DNA from: Candidatus Rokuibacteriota bacterium
GTDB taxonomy: Bacteria; Methylomirabilota; Methylomirabilia; Rokubacteriales; CSP1-6
Direction of reading: 5' to 3'
DNA length: 64,000 bases
Assembly (NCBI GenBank): GCA_016184125.1
Contig: JACPDG010000047.1
Coordinates: forward strand, 1-64,000
A program made the position numbers and the translations under genes. Position 1 is the first letter of the stretch, and each line of letters begins with the position of its first letter. The notes under the pieces are model-generated. The model saw only the letters and a program-made list of their open reading frames with translations. It did no database searches and was not told the origin of the DNA. Below, piece by piece: positions 50,551 through 59,122 of this stretch.

Positions 50551-52218
50551 GTGCAGCGCTCGTCACCGCCGGCGCCAGCGCCATCGGGGCCGGCGCGAAG
50601 GTTTCTGTCTCGCGCGCTCGATCCACGGTTCGCCCTCCCGGCCCTGCTCCTCGTCGCCGCGGTCCTGCTGTTCACGGGGCTCGACGACCGCTACCTCTGG
50701 GACGACGAGGCCGAGACCGCGCTCCTCGCTCGCCGGATCCAGGCGATCGGGCTGCCGATCGCGCACGACGGCCGCGACCTGATCTCGCAGGGATGCGGCC
50801 TGGACGCGGACCGGAATTACCTGTGGGCGTTTCACCCCTGGCTCCCGATGTATCTCACGGCAGGCTCGTTCGCGCTGCTGGGCGAGTCGACCTTCACGGC
50901 GCGTCTGCCCTTTGCGCTCCTGGGCTTCGCCTCGGTGCTATCGCTCTACTTCGTCGCGCAGCGCGTGTCAGGCGATCGCCGGGTCGCCCTGCTCGCCTGC
51001 GCGTTCCTCACCGCGTCGGTGCCGTTCCTCCTGCACGCGCGGCAGAGCCGCTACTACGCGATCAGCGTCTTCGCCGCGGTCTGGATGCTGCACTGCTTCG
51101 TGACCACCATCGAAGGCCGGCGCTCGGGCGTCGTCGGTCTCGTGCTGGCCTCGACGGCGATGTTCCACGCGAACCACGGGCTGTTCCTCGGGACGTTCGG
51201 CGCGCTGACCGTCGCGTACATGCTCGTCTTCCGGCCCCCCCTCGCGGCGATCGCGCGGATCGCCGTCGCCGGCGCCGCCACCCTCGCCCTCAACGCGACC
51301 TGGCTCGTGATCTATGGCGGCGCGTGGATAGTGTCGTTCGGGGCCGGGCCACCAAAGACGATCGGGTACGTCGCGTGGAAGTACTGGCAGCGCAACGTCG
51401 CGCACTTCCAGAGCGTGGACTTCTTCTTCATCGGCTCCGCGATCGTCGCGGTCTTCCTCGTGTGGCTCGCCGTCGAGGGACGCCGCCTCGTCGCCGACTC
51501 GCGCGCGCTGCGTCTTCCGCTGTTCCTGACGGTCTTCATGGCGGCGTATGTCATGCACGTGGCCGTGTTCCCATTCACGTTCATCCGGTACCTGCTGGGC
51601 CTGCTCCCTGCCGTCGCGATCCTCCAGGCGTGGATCGTGACGACGCTCGGCCGGCGCCGTCCCGTGCTCGGCGCCATCCTGCTGGTGCTGGCCCTCGGCA
51701 CGGACGTCTTCTACGGGTGGCCGAGCGAGCCGCGCGTCAAGCTGAGACGGGGATTCTGGTCGCCGCTGCTCGCGTACGTCGAAGAGATCGCGACCGACTA
51801 CGACGGCCCCATCGAGACGATGGTGCGGTACCTGCAGGCGAACGCGCGGGCGGGCGAGACGGTCTACATCACCTACGGCGACCTCCCCCTCCGCTTCTAC
51901 ACGGACCTCGAGGTGCGCGGCGGCAACACGTGCGAGCGCCCGTTCGCCGTGCCGCCGGACTGGATCGTTATCCGGCACTTCTTCCGTTTCAAGACGCCGA
52001 CGCCCGGCGTCAACGAGGACGCCGTGCGCACGCGCGAGTACGTCGATCGCGAGATTCCCTGGGCGGAGTACGAGCGCATCGAGCTTCCGGTGAGGGACAT
52101 CGTCTGGGACAGCATCCCCGAGCCGCAGATGCACCACTTCCGGCCACCGCCCGACAATGCCCCGGTCCCGCGGCTCGTCCTCTATCACCGGGTGAAGGGC
52201 CGCGCGCCCGCGGGGTGA
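50551..52218 (+). CDS. GT39/ArnT-like GT-C glycosyltransferase
   Basis: A 555-residue polytopic membrane protein of the Dol-P-Man/ArnT type. The acidic catalytic motif is in the first periplasmic loop (YLWDDEAETALLARRI), followed by YLTAGSFALLGESTFTARLP, the GT39-like RLPFALLGFASVLSLYFVAQ and LHARQSRYYAISVFAAVWML. About 11 helices (residues 30-400) precede a soluble C-terminal domain. It would transfer a polyprenyl-phosphate sugar to a periplasmic acceptor. The frame is open from TTG 50515, but that codon is the -35; GTG 50551 is preferred. Near the end, DNA 52116-52152 is identical to part of the repeat at 30741-31017. Confidence 0.8.
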   Translation: MQRSSPPAPAPSGPARRFLSRALDPRFALPALLLVAAVLLFTGLDDRYLWDDEAETALLARRIQAIGLPIAHDGRDLISQGCGLDADRNYLWAFHPWLPMYLTAGSFALLGESTFTARLPFALLGFASVLSLYFVAQRVSGDRRVALLACAFLTASVPFLLHARQSRYYAISVFAAVWMLHCFVTTIEGRRSGVVGLVLASTAMFHANHGLFLGTFGALTVAYMLVFRPPLAAIARIAVAGAATLALNATWLVIYGGAWIVSFGAGPPKTIGYVAWKYWQRNVAHFQSVDFFFIGSAIVAVFLVWLAVEGRRLVADSRALRLPLFLTVFMAAYVMHVAVFPFTFIRYLLGLLPAVAILQAWIVTTLGRRRPVLGAILLVLALGTDVFYGWPSEPRVKLRRGFWSPLLAYVEEIATDYDGPIETMVRYLQANARAGETVYITYGDLPLRFYTDLEVRGGNTCERPFAVPPDWIVIRHFFRFKTPTPGVNEDAVRTREYVDREIPWAEYERIELPVRDIVWDSIPEPQMHHFRPPPDNAPVPRLVLYHRVKGRAPAG

Positions 52219-52275
52219 CGGCCGTACGCGCCGCGGTCGGGGCCTGATGCCGCGTGCCCCGCCGGGGCGCCGCGC

Positions 52276-53061
52276 TCACGCGCCCGGCGCAGCCAGCTCG
52301 CGCACCACGCGCGCGGGGACCCCCATCACCAGCGCGCGCGGCGGCACGTCGCGCGTGACGACAGCATTCGCCCCGACGATGGCGTGCTCGCCGATCTCGA
52401 CGCCCGGCAGCAGGCACGAGCCCTGGCCGACGCGCGCGAACCGCCGCACCACCGGGCCGCGCTCGAGCCAGTCTCCCGTCCCGTGCCCGACACGCCCCAT
52501 CGTGTTGTCGTTCGCGCTGGTCACCAGCATCCCGATGAACACGTCGTCCTCGATGACCATGTTCCCGGTGAGGTGCGTGTTGTCCATGACCTTGACGCGC
52601 TCGCCGATGCGCGTGTTGTAGTTGACCGTCACGCCCATCGCGAGGAGCGAGTAGTTGCCGATCTCGCACCCCTCACGGACGCACGCCGTGTCGCACACCA
52701 TCGCGTGGTGACCGATCGTGACGCCCATGTAGATCACGGCGTTCGAGCCGATGACGCAGCGGTCGCCGATCTCGACCGGCGCCAGACGGTCGCTCGACAC
52801 CTGGCGGATCGTCGCGCCGCTCGACATCGGCGGTCGGCCGATGACGGCGCCCGGGAAGATGACGACGTCCCGGCCGAGCCGTACGTTCGGGTAGAGGATC
52901 GCGCCGTTGTGCAGCCGCCAGCCGCCCTCGGGCGCTCCCGGTGGCCGCGGCTCGGCCGCCGGTCTTCGGCGCCGGGCTCGCGCGGCAGCGGCGGCGGTCC
53001 GCCGGCTCGTCACCGACCGGGACTCCGATCCACGCCGCCTGTCTCTCGCGCTCTTCGCCAT
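52276..53061 (-). CDS. Left-handed beta-helix (hexapeptide) acyltransferase
   Basis: A 261-residue WbbJ/WcaF-type protein. After a basic low-complexity N-terminal tail of about 45 residues, hexapeptide repeats form a beta-helix (VRLGRDVVIFPGAVIG, VEIGDRCVIGSNAVIYMGVT, IGHHAMVCDTACVREGCEIG). The C-terminal GVEIGEHAIVGANAVVTRDV then PPRALVMGVPARVV is typical of sugar O- or N-acetyltransferases. An extended turn with NDNTMGRVGHG may shape the acceptor site. It probably acetylates a nucleotide sugar or glycan. It is convergent with the GT-C gene and downstream of the GT2 gene. Confidence 0.85.
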   Translation of the reverse strand: MAKSARDRRRGSESRSVTSRRTAAAAARARRRRPAAEPRPPGAPEGGWRLHNGAILYPNVRLGRDVVIFPGAVIGRPPMSSGATIRQVSSDRLAPVEIGDRCVIGSNAVIYMGVTIGHHAMVCDTACVREGCEIGNYSLLAMGVTVNYNTRIGERVKVMDNTHLTGNMVIEDDVFIGMLVTSANDNTMGRVGHGTGDWLERGPVVRRFARVGQGSCLLPGVEIGEHAIVGANAVVTRDVPPRALVMGVPARVVRELAAPGA

Positions 53062-53105
53062 CACGTCTTCTTCCCTCCTCGTGGGTGGCCCGCGCCGTCG
53101 CGGAG

Positions 53106-53813
53106 TCACCGCCGGAGCCCGAGCCGGAGGTACACGAGCGGCCGCAGGATGCTCCACCAGTCGGTGACAGGGCGCATCTTCGTGTACCCGAGCTCGCGGC
53201 GCGGGTAGACCTTCGTCACCGGCGCCTCGCGGTACCGATAGCCGAGCGTGATCGCCTTGTACAGCAGGTACGGCTCGAGCTCGTACCGCGACAGCCACGG
53301 CTGCGTCCAGTCGATCCGCGGATCGCGCAGCACGGTGGTCCGGATGGCCCGGAAGCCGTTCGTGGTGTCGGTGACGCGGCGGCCCGTCACGAGGGAGAAC
53401 AGCCACGGATGCGCGAAGCGAGTCGCGACCATCCGGTACGCCGGCATGTTGCCGTGGGCGCCGCCCTCGAGGTATCTGGAGCCCTGGACGACGTCCGCCT
53501 CGCCGGCCAGGATCGGCGCGAGCAGGCGTGGGATCTCGCGCGGGTCGTCCTTGTCGTTGCCGGCCTGGATCACGATGACGTCGTACCCGCCCTCGAGGCA
53601 GAAGGCGAAGACGCGCTTCATCGAGTCGCCGACGCCCCGGTTCGTCGCGTTCCGCAGGACGATGACGTCCGATGGGGTGTCGGCGAGGGCGCCGTCGGTG
53701 GACCCGTCGTCCATCACGAGCAGGTCGTACGAGCGGTCGCCGGGGTGGCGCGTGATCGTGCGCTGGATCTTCTCGCCCTCGTTGTACGCGAAGCACGCCA
53801 CCACGACCTTCAC
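53106..53813 (-). CDS. GT2-family glycosyltransferase (polyprenyl-phosphate glycosyltransferase-like)
   Basis: A 235-residue GT-A enzyme. VVVACFAYNEGEKIQRTI is the N-terminal nucleotide-binding block, LLVMDDGSTDGALAD the first Asp motif, and GNDKDDPREIPRLL replaces the usual DxD region. QGSRYLEGG and TDTTNGFRAIRTTVL resemble dolichyl-phosphate mannose synthases. Without a membrane anchor, it probably charges polyprenyl phosphate for GT-C enzymes in the region (inference). GTG 53813 was chosen because the upstream frame runs into the aminotransferase gene and lacks the fold's first strand. Confidence 0.85.
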   Translation of the reverse strand: MKVVVACFAYNEGEKIQRTITRHPGDRSYDLLVMDDGSTDGALADTPSDVIVLRNATNRGVGDSMKRVFAFCLEGGYDVIVIQAGNDKDDPREIPRLLAPILAGEADVVQGSRYLEGGAHGNMPAYRMVATRFAHPWLFSLVTGRRVTDTTNGFRAIRTTVLRDPRIDWTQPWLSRYELEPYLLYKAITLGYRYREAPVTKVYPRRELGYTKMRPVTDWWSILRPLVYLRLGLRR

Positions 53814-53835
53814 GGCCGCGTGCCCCGGACGGCCG

Positions 53836-54954
53836 TCACCGCCAGCGGAGCGCGTCGCGAAGCCGGCGGGCGACAGCCGCAACGCGATCCTCACCGATGT
53901 ACGGGCAGAGGGGGAGCGAAAGCACCTCGCGCGCCAGCCGCTCGGCGGACGGGAAGGATCCGGGCCCCTTCCCGAGCGATCGGTAGGCGTCCTGGAGATG
54001 GATCGGGATCGGGTAGTGGACTTGTGCGCCGACGCCCGACGCGCGGAGGCGCGCCACGACCGCGTCCCGTTCCTGCCGGAGCACGCGGACGACCAGCAGG
54101 TGGTACGCGTGGCGCGTCGTCCACGGCGCGACGTCGACCATCTCGACCTCGTCGACGAGGTCCGCGAGCCCGTCGCGATAGCGGGCGGCGAGCTTCGCCC
54201 GTGTCTCGTTCCAGCCGTCGAGGTGGCCGAGCTTCACGCCGAGCACGGCGGCCTGCAGCGTGTCCAGCCGTGAGTTGTACCCGACCGTCCGGTGGACATA
54301 CTGCTCGCCCGACCCGAGGTTGCGGAGGACGCGGACCTCCGCCGCCACGCGGTCGTCGCTCGTGACCACGGCCCCGCCGTCGCCGTTGGCGCCGAGGTTC
54401 TTGCCCGGATAGAAGCTGAACCCGGCGGCGACGCCGAGCGAGCCGCATGGCCGCCCGCGATACCGGGCACCGTGCGCTTGCGCTGCGTCCTCGACCACGT
54501 GGATGCCGCGCGGTGCGGCCCACCGGAGGATCGCGTCCACGTCGGCCGGCTGCCCGTACAGGTGGACGGGGACCACTGCGCGCGTCCGCGGCGTAACCGC
54601 CGCCTCTGCGGCCGACGCGTCGATCAGCGCCGTTCCCAGATCGCAGTCCACCAGCACGGGGGTCGCGCCGCAGTACGTGACCGCGAGCGCCGTCGCGATG
54701 AACGTGTTCGCCGGCACGATGACCTCGTCGCCCGGTCCGACGCCGAGGGCCCGCAGGGCCAGGTGGAGCGCATCCGTCCCGCTCGCCACGCCGACGACGT
54801 GCCGGACGCCGAGGTAGGCGGCGAATGCCTGCTCGAACTCCTGGACGGCCGCGCCGAGGATGAAGTCCGCGCGCGCACAGACTGCGCGCAGCGCCGCCTC
54901 GATCCGGGGCGCGAGGTCCGCCTGCTGCCGCTGGAGGTCGACGAGCGGGATCAT
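53836..54954 (-). CDS. DegT/DnrJ/EryC1/StrS sugar aminotransferase
   Basis: A 372-residue PLP enzyme making an amino sugar on a nucleotide carrier. Opening MIPLVDLQRQQADLAPRIEA is family typical. PLP contacts are in GVASGTDALHLALRALG, VVEDAAQAHGARYRGRPCGS and the Schiff-base Lys in SFYPGKNLGANGDGG. NSRLDTLQAAVLGVKLGHLD completes the signature. ATG overlaps the stop of the upstream dehydrogenase (ATGA), forming a dehydrogenase-aminotransferase pair as in WbpB/WbpE-type 3-amino sugar synthesis, with an acyltransferase two genes on. Confidence 0.92.
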   Translation of the reverse strand: MIPLVDLQRQQADLAPRIEAALRAVCARADFILGAAVQEFEQAFAAYLGVRHVVGVASGTDALHLALRALGVGPGDEVIVPANTFIATALAVTYCGATPVLVDCDLGTALIDASAAEAAVTPRTRAVVPVHLYGQPADVDAILRWAAPRGIHVVEDAAQAHGARYRGRPCGSLGVAAGFSFYPGKNLGANGDGGAVVTSDDRVAAEVRVLRNLGSGEQYVHRTVGYNSRLDTLQAAVLGVKLGHLDGWNETRAKLAARYRDGLADLVDEVEMVDVAPWTTRHAYHLLVVRVLRQERDAVVARLRASGVGAQVHYPIPIHLQDAYRSLGKGPGSFPSAERLAREVLSLPLCPYIGEDRVAAVARRLRDALRWR

Positions 54955-55973
54955 CGCGGCACCGGGCAGCGACGCCCGTCGCTCACGAGCGACGTCTCGA
55001 TGGCGTCGAGGCACCGCATGACCCGCAGTCCGGACTCCGCTTCGCTGCGCGTCGGCGTCCCTTCCACCACGCGCTTGACGAACGCCTCCGCCTGGCGCCG
55101 CAGCGGTTCCCGCAGTTCGATCTTCGGGATCAGCACGTCGGCGTCGCGAAGCGCGAACTTGAATTCGCCGAAGGAGTCGTAGTAGGGCTCCTCCTTGACG
55201 CCCTTGTCGTAGAGGCGGACGGGCTCGCTCGGGTCGACGTCGTTCCAGACGACCATGCGGCGGTCACCGACGAGCGTGAGCCTGCGGGTCTTCTGCGGAT
55301 CCAGCCAGCTGACGTGCACGTGCGCGAGGATGCCCGAGCCGTACTCGAGCGCGACGAACGCGACGTCCTCGCGCGCCGTACCGAGCACGCGGCTGCCGTT
55401 TGCGGCGACCCACGTGGGCAGCTCGCCGAAGAGGTAGTCGAAGATCGCGAGCTCGTGCGTCGCGAGGTCCTGCACGACGTCGACGTCGTACCGGATCGGC
55501 CCGAGGTTCGTGCGCGTCGCATAGACGTACTGGATGGCCCCGAACTCGCCCCGGACTGCGTGCTCGCGCACGAATTCGATGCCGCAGTTGTAAACGAAGA
55601 CGTGGCCGTGCACGAGCGCCCGGTCCGTGGTCCGGGCAAGGTTCACCAGTTCCTCCGCCTCCTCGACGGTCGAGCACATCGGCTTCTCGAGGAGCACGTG
55701 CTTGCCCGCCTCGAGGGCGGCCTTCGCGAGCGCATGGTGCGTCCGCGTCGGGGTGGCGATCACGACCGCGTCGACGTCCGGCCGCTCCAGCGCGTGCTCC
55801 GCCTCGGAGACGACTTCGAGGTCGCTGGACTGCGCCAGCACCCAGTTCCTGCGGCGCTCATCCGGATCGGCGCCGACGACCACGCGCGACCCCCGGCACT
55901 GGTTGAACACGCGGACGTGATTCGGACCCCAGTGGCCCAGACCAATGACGGCAATCCTCAGCTCGTCAGCCAT
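54951..55973 (-). CDS. Gfo/Idh/MocA-family sugar dehydrogenase
   Basis: A 340-residue NAD-dependent oxidoreductase with Rossmann loop IAVIGLGHWGPNHVRVFNQC, VIATPTRTHHALAKAALEAG, the catalytic EKP motif (HVLLEKPMCST) and the alpha/beta substrate domain ending near VMRCLDAIETS. Together with the DegT aminotransferase directly downstream (4-bp overlap) it could oxidise a nucleotide sugar at C3 before amination; the substrate is inferred. ATG 55973 begins MADELRIAVIG; the upstream frame is not domain-like. It is divergent from a GT-C gene across a 254-bp region with no other gene. Confidence 0.9.
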   Translation of the reverse strand: MADELRIAVIGLGHWGPNHVRVFNQCRGSRVVVGADPDERRRNWVLAQSSDLEVVSEAEHALERPDVDAVVIATPTRTHHALAKAALEAGKHVLLEKPMCSTVEEAEELVNLARTTDRALVHGHVFVYNCGIEFVREHAVRGEFGAIQYVYATRTNLGPIRYDVDVVQDLATHELAIFDYLFGELPTWVAANGSRVLGTAREDVAFVALEYGSGILAHVHVSWLDPQKTRRLTLVGDRRMVVWNDVDPSEPVRLYDKGVKEEPYYDSFGEFKFALRDADVLIPKIELREPLRRQAEAFVKRVVEGTPTRSEAESGLRVMRCLDAIETSLVSDGRRCPVPR

Positions 55974-56190
55974 CGCTTGCCTCGTGCGAGCTCGCCATGA
56001 CGGCGAGGCGTGCAGCATCGGGCGATGGGCCCGGAGAGGACGCGCAGACCCGGTCGGCAATCACCATATCGACCTCGTCAAATGACAGAGCAACCGGATG
56101 CGTCATTTTAGCCGATTACGGCGGTTTCCGGGACGGGTTCCATGAGCCGATGAGCCCCTCCGGAGCGATCGTGCGGCGTGATGCGGGGGC

Positions 56191-56219
56191 GGACTCTGCG
56201 GCGCGCCTCGGCATATACT
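56191..56219 (+). promoter_or_regulatory. Candidate promoter for a leaderless membrane-protein mRNA
   Basis: TATACT (56214-56219) is a strong -10; the -35 position (56191-56196, GGACTC) is poor. The GTG at 56228 lies 9 bases after the -10, the expected start of transcription, so this gene also appears leaderless. Confidence 0.45.
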
Positions 56220-56227
56220 CGTTGCCG

Positions 56228-58006
56228 GTGCTGTCCCGTCTTTCCACGGCGCTGCGCGCGGGCGCGCGATGGCCTCGCCTCCTGGCATTTCTCTTCGCGG
56301 CGGTGCCGCCCGGGCTCGTCGTGCTCGAGATCCTCGGCGCCGGAACGCGGGTCCCGATGGAAGACCACTGGGACATGGTCCCGCTCCTCGACCGCGATGC
56401 CGCGGGCACCCTGGCGTTCCGCGACCTCTGGGCGCAGCACAACGAGCACCGTTACCTGCTCCCGTGGCTCGTCATGCTCGGGCTGGCCCGCCTCACGCGG
56501 TGGAACATCCTCACGGAGCTCTTGCTCAACGTCGCGGTCTCGCTCCTCGCGCTCGCTCTGCTCGCCGGGCTCGTCCATCGCGCGTGTCGCGAGCGCGCAC
56601 CGGCGCTCGCACCCTGGCTCGTCCTCGCCGCCTCGCTCATGACCTTCTCCCTCGTCAAGTGGGAGAACTGGCTCTGGGGCCTGTCGCAGCCGGCATTCAT
56701 GAGCGCCCTGGCCGCGTGCGCCACCGTCTCGGCGCTCGCGTGGCGGGGCCCGACGATCACCGGCGCCGCGCTCTCGACGCTCGCCGCCGCGGCCGGCGCG
56801 CTGTCGTTCGCGAACGGGCTGGTGCTCCTTGCGGTCGTCCCGGTCGGGCTCGCGCTCGATCCGCGAGGCCCGTGGCGCCAGCGGAGTCGTCTCGTCGTCG
56901 CCACGGTCGTGGCCAGCGGGGCGATCGCGGCCCTCTACCTCGCCGGACTCCGGCATCCCGCGAAACACCCGAGCCCCTGGCTCGTCGCCGGCGACCCGCT
57001 CGGGTTCGCCGCGTATGTGCTGACCTATCTGGGCGCGCCTCTCGGATGGCCATCGGCGGCGCGAAGCCTCGCGTGGGGCGCCATTGGCGCGGCCGCGCTC
57101 GTCGCTGCCACCGCGTGGCTGTGGTCACGGGTGCCCGCTGCCCGCCCGGCGGTGCTCCCCTTCATGCTGCTGGCCCTCTACGTCGCCGGAAGCGCCTCGA
57201 TGGTGGGCGTCGGGCGGCTCGGGATGGGCGTCGCGCAGGCCGTGTCGTCGCGCTACACGACGATCTCGTCCCTGCTGTGGGTCAGCGTGGCGGTCGCCGT
57301 GGCGCTCGCCGTGGCCGCCGCGCTCGATGCCGGGCGCGCCTCGCGGCGCGTCCTGCTCGCCGTGCTGGCGCCGGTCGTCCTCGTCCTGCTCGCCGCCGCC
57401 GCCAGCTACGCATCGGCCTGGAACCGTGCAGGGCGCATGACGCTCGCGCTCGAGACGTCGCACCGGGTGGCTCTCGAATGCGTCCGGTTCTACCGGGTGG
57501 CGCCGGACGACTGTCTGCGGATGTCGTATCACGATCCCGGCGTGCTGAGGCAGCGCGCGGAGCGACTCGAAGCTCTCGGGCTCGGGCCCTTCCGTTCTCC
57601 GGCACCCCTACCGCTCGGCGCCTACGTGCCGGCGGAACGAGCCACACCCGCGGGAGCGATCACGCATGCGTCGGCGTATCCGGTCGTCGTCCGCTACGTC
57701 CTCGGGACGCTCCGAACCTATCGGAGCACCGAGATCGTGCTGGCCGGCTGGGCGATCGATCCGGCCACCGGAGGGCCGCCGCGTGGCGTGCTCGTCGCGA
57801 CCAGCGGCACCGTGCTCGGCGAGGCGCCGGTCGCCGACGAACGGACAGGCGGCCGGACAGGCGGCCAGCCTCGGTGGTCGTTCCGGTTCGGCGCCTTCCG
57901 CCTGCCGCCCGGCGCGCGCGTGCTCGAGGCCTACGCGGTGCTCGATGGACCGCGCATCGTGCCGCTCTTGGGCTCACCCACCCTCGACGCCGTGCCGCGG
58001 GACTGA
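56228..58006 (+). CDS. Polytopic membrane protein, probable GT-C-type glycosyltransferase
   Basis: A 592-residue protein with about 11 membrane helices (residues 15-400) and a soluble beta-rich C-terminal part. The first periplasmic loop has paired acids (TRVPMEDHWDMVPLLDRDAA) followed by LWAQHNEHRYLLPWLVMLGL, and later WENWLWGLSQPAFMSALAA, a pattern I associate with unassigned GT-C-like families rather than a named enzyme. The long open frame starts at 55997, but the first 75 residues are not membrane-protein-like. GTG 56228 sits 9 bases after TATACT and gives a clean N-terminus. Its stop is followed 3 bp later by an intergenic repeat. Confidence 0.7.
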   Translation: MLSRLSTALRAGARWPRLLAFLFAAVPPGLVVLEILGAGTRVPMEDHWDMVPLLDRDAAGTLAFRDLWAQHNEHRYLLPWLVMLGLARLTRWNILTELLLNVAVSLLALALLAGLVHRACRERAPALAPWLVLAASLMTFSLVKWENWLWGLSQPAFMSALAACATVSALAWRGPTITGAALSTLAAAAGALSFANGLVLLAVVPVGLALDPRGPWRQRSRLVVATVVASGAIAALYLAGLRHPAKHPSPWLVAGDPLGFAAYVLTYLGAPLGWPSAARSLAWGAIGAAALVAATAWLWSRVPAARPAVLPFMLLALYVAGSASMVGVGRLGMGVAQAVSSRYTTISSLLWVSVAVAVALAVAAALDAGRASRRVLLAVLAPVVLVLLAAAASYASAWNRAGRMTLALETSHRVALECVRFYRVAPDDCLRMSYHDPGVLRQRAERLEALGLGPFRSPAPLPLGAYVPAERATPAGAITHASAYPVVVRYVLGTLRTYRSTEIVLAGWAIDPATGGPPRGVLVATSGTVLGEAPVADERTGGRTGGQPRWSFRFGAFRLPPGARVLEAYAVLDGPRIVPLLGSPTLDAVPRD

Positions 58007-58009
58007 CTT

Positions 58010-58156
58010 CATGGGGGACCTCGACGGGTCCCCCAAGCCCCCCAACACTCGGAAGCGGCCCGGGATACCCGGGCCGCTCCTCGACTCCCGTCGGCGGACT
58101 GGAGGGCAGGCATAGCGCTGCGGCGCTCCTCGAGCACCCGAGTCGTTCACGGGCTC
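58010..58156 (+). repeat. Two-hairpin intergenic repeat, copy 9
   Basis: CATGGGGGACCTCGACGGGT with C-runs, hairpin GCGGCCCGGG/CCCGGGCCGC, CTCCTCGA, an inserted ACTGGAGGGC segment shared with copy 7, and tail CCCGAGTCGTTCACGGGCTC. It fills the gap between two convergent genes, starting 3 bp after one stop and containing the stop codon of the other (58147-58149). Here it is placed as a bidirectional terminator could be. Confidence 0.83.
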
Positions 58157-59115
58157 GGGCGCTTCCGCGCGCAGACCATCGTCATGCCCGGGCCCGGACC
58201 GAGCGGCAGCCGTTCCGCGAACGCCGCGAGCAGCGCCGGCGGGAGCAGCAGACCGGCCGCGAAGCGCCGCACGAGCGGTGCCAGCGTGGCTCCGCGTCCG
58301 TACGCCTGCGGCGTCGCCGCGCCGGGAAGCAGGGACATCACGATCACGCCGGCGTTGTCGAGGAGCGGCATCGCGCCCCATCGCACGTCGGTGAACCCGG
58401 CAGCGGCCAGCATCCGCACGAGTCCCGCGCGCGACGGCAGGGTGATGTGCCGGGGCGCCTCGGTCACCTGCGACCAGCGTGCGCCGAACAGCCTGGACTG
58501 CAGGCTGTCGATCACGGGAACCGCAGCGACCAGCCAGCCGCCCGGAGCCAGGAGCGCACAGGCGCTGCGGACCAGCTCGACGGGATCGGGGACGTGCTCC
58601 AGCACGTAGAACATCAGCACGAGGTCGTAGCGCGCGTCGAGCGACGCCGCCGTCGCGAGGTCGCCCTCGGTGACGGCGAGCCCGAGACGCTCGCGGGCGT
58701 ACGCGACGTCCTCGCGCGAGATGTCCAGGCCGCGGCCCTCGAAGCCCGCCTCCACGAGCAGCCGCAGGAAGAGCCCGCTCCCGGACCCGACCTCCAGGGC
58801 GCGGCCGGCCCCGAGCCCGGTGAGTCGGCGGATCGTCCGGAGCCGGCCGTGGTACTGCGGTCGATAGAACAGGCGCCACTCGATCGCGCGGAGCAGACGC
58901 CGGATCGCCGGCTCGCTCGTGTCGGCCGCGCGGAAGGTGTACTCGCGGGGATAGAGCGTGGCGATGCTCTCGGCGGCAGGAACGGGATCGAGGCTGAGCG
59001 ATCCGCACGCGTTGCAGCCGAGAAACCGGAACTCGCCGGGCACCACGCCGAAGTGATCGCGAACGGCCGTGTACCGCTCCTCCAGCGAGCCCGAGCCACA
59101 GATCAGGCAGCGCAC
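58147..59115 (-). CDS. Class I SAM-dependent methyltransferase with N-terminal zinc ribbon
   Basis: A 322-residue protein. Two Cys pairs (CLICGSG and CNACGSL) form a rubredoxin-like ribbon in the first 45 residues. The methyltransferase core has motif I ALEVGSGSGLFLRLLVEAGF, GLDISREDVAYAR, acidic loop VTEGDL and YDLVLMFYVLEHVPDP. This architecture is common among methyltransferases of O-antigen and sugar-modification clusters. C-terminal helices (LLPPALLAAFAERLPLG) may touch the membrane. The TGA stop lies within the intergenic repeat, and the final residues ARKRPSP are partly repeat-encoded. Confidence 0.85.
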   Translation of the reverse strand: MRCLICGSGSLEERYTAVRDHFGVVPGEFRFLGCNACGSLSLDPVPAAESIATLYPREYTFRAADTSEPAIRRLLRAIEWRLFYRPQYHGRLRTIRRLTGLGAGRALEVGSGSGLFLRLLVEAGFEGRGLDISREDVAYARERLGLAVTEGDLATAASLDARYDLVLMFYVLEHVPDPVELVRSACALLAPGGWLVAAVPVIDSLQSRLFGARWSQVTEAPRHITLPSRAGLVRMLAAAGFTDVRWGAMPLLDNAGVIVMSLLPGAATPQAYGRGATLAPLVRRFAAGLLLPPALLAAFAERLPLGPGPGMTMVCARKRPSP

Positions 59116-59122
59116 GGCCCGG

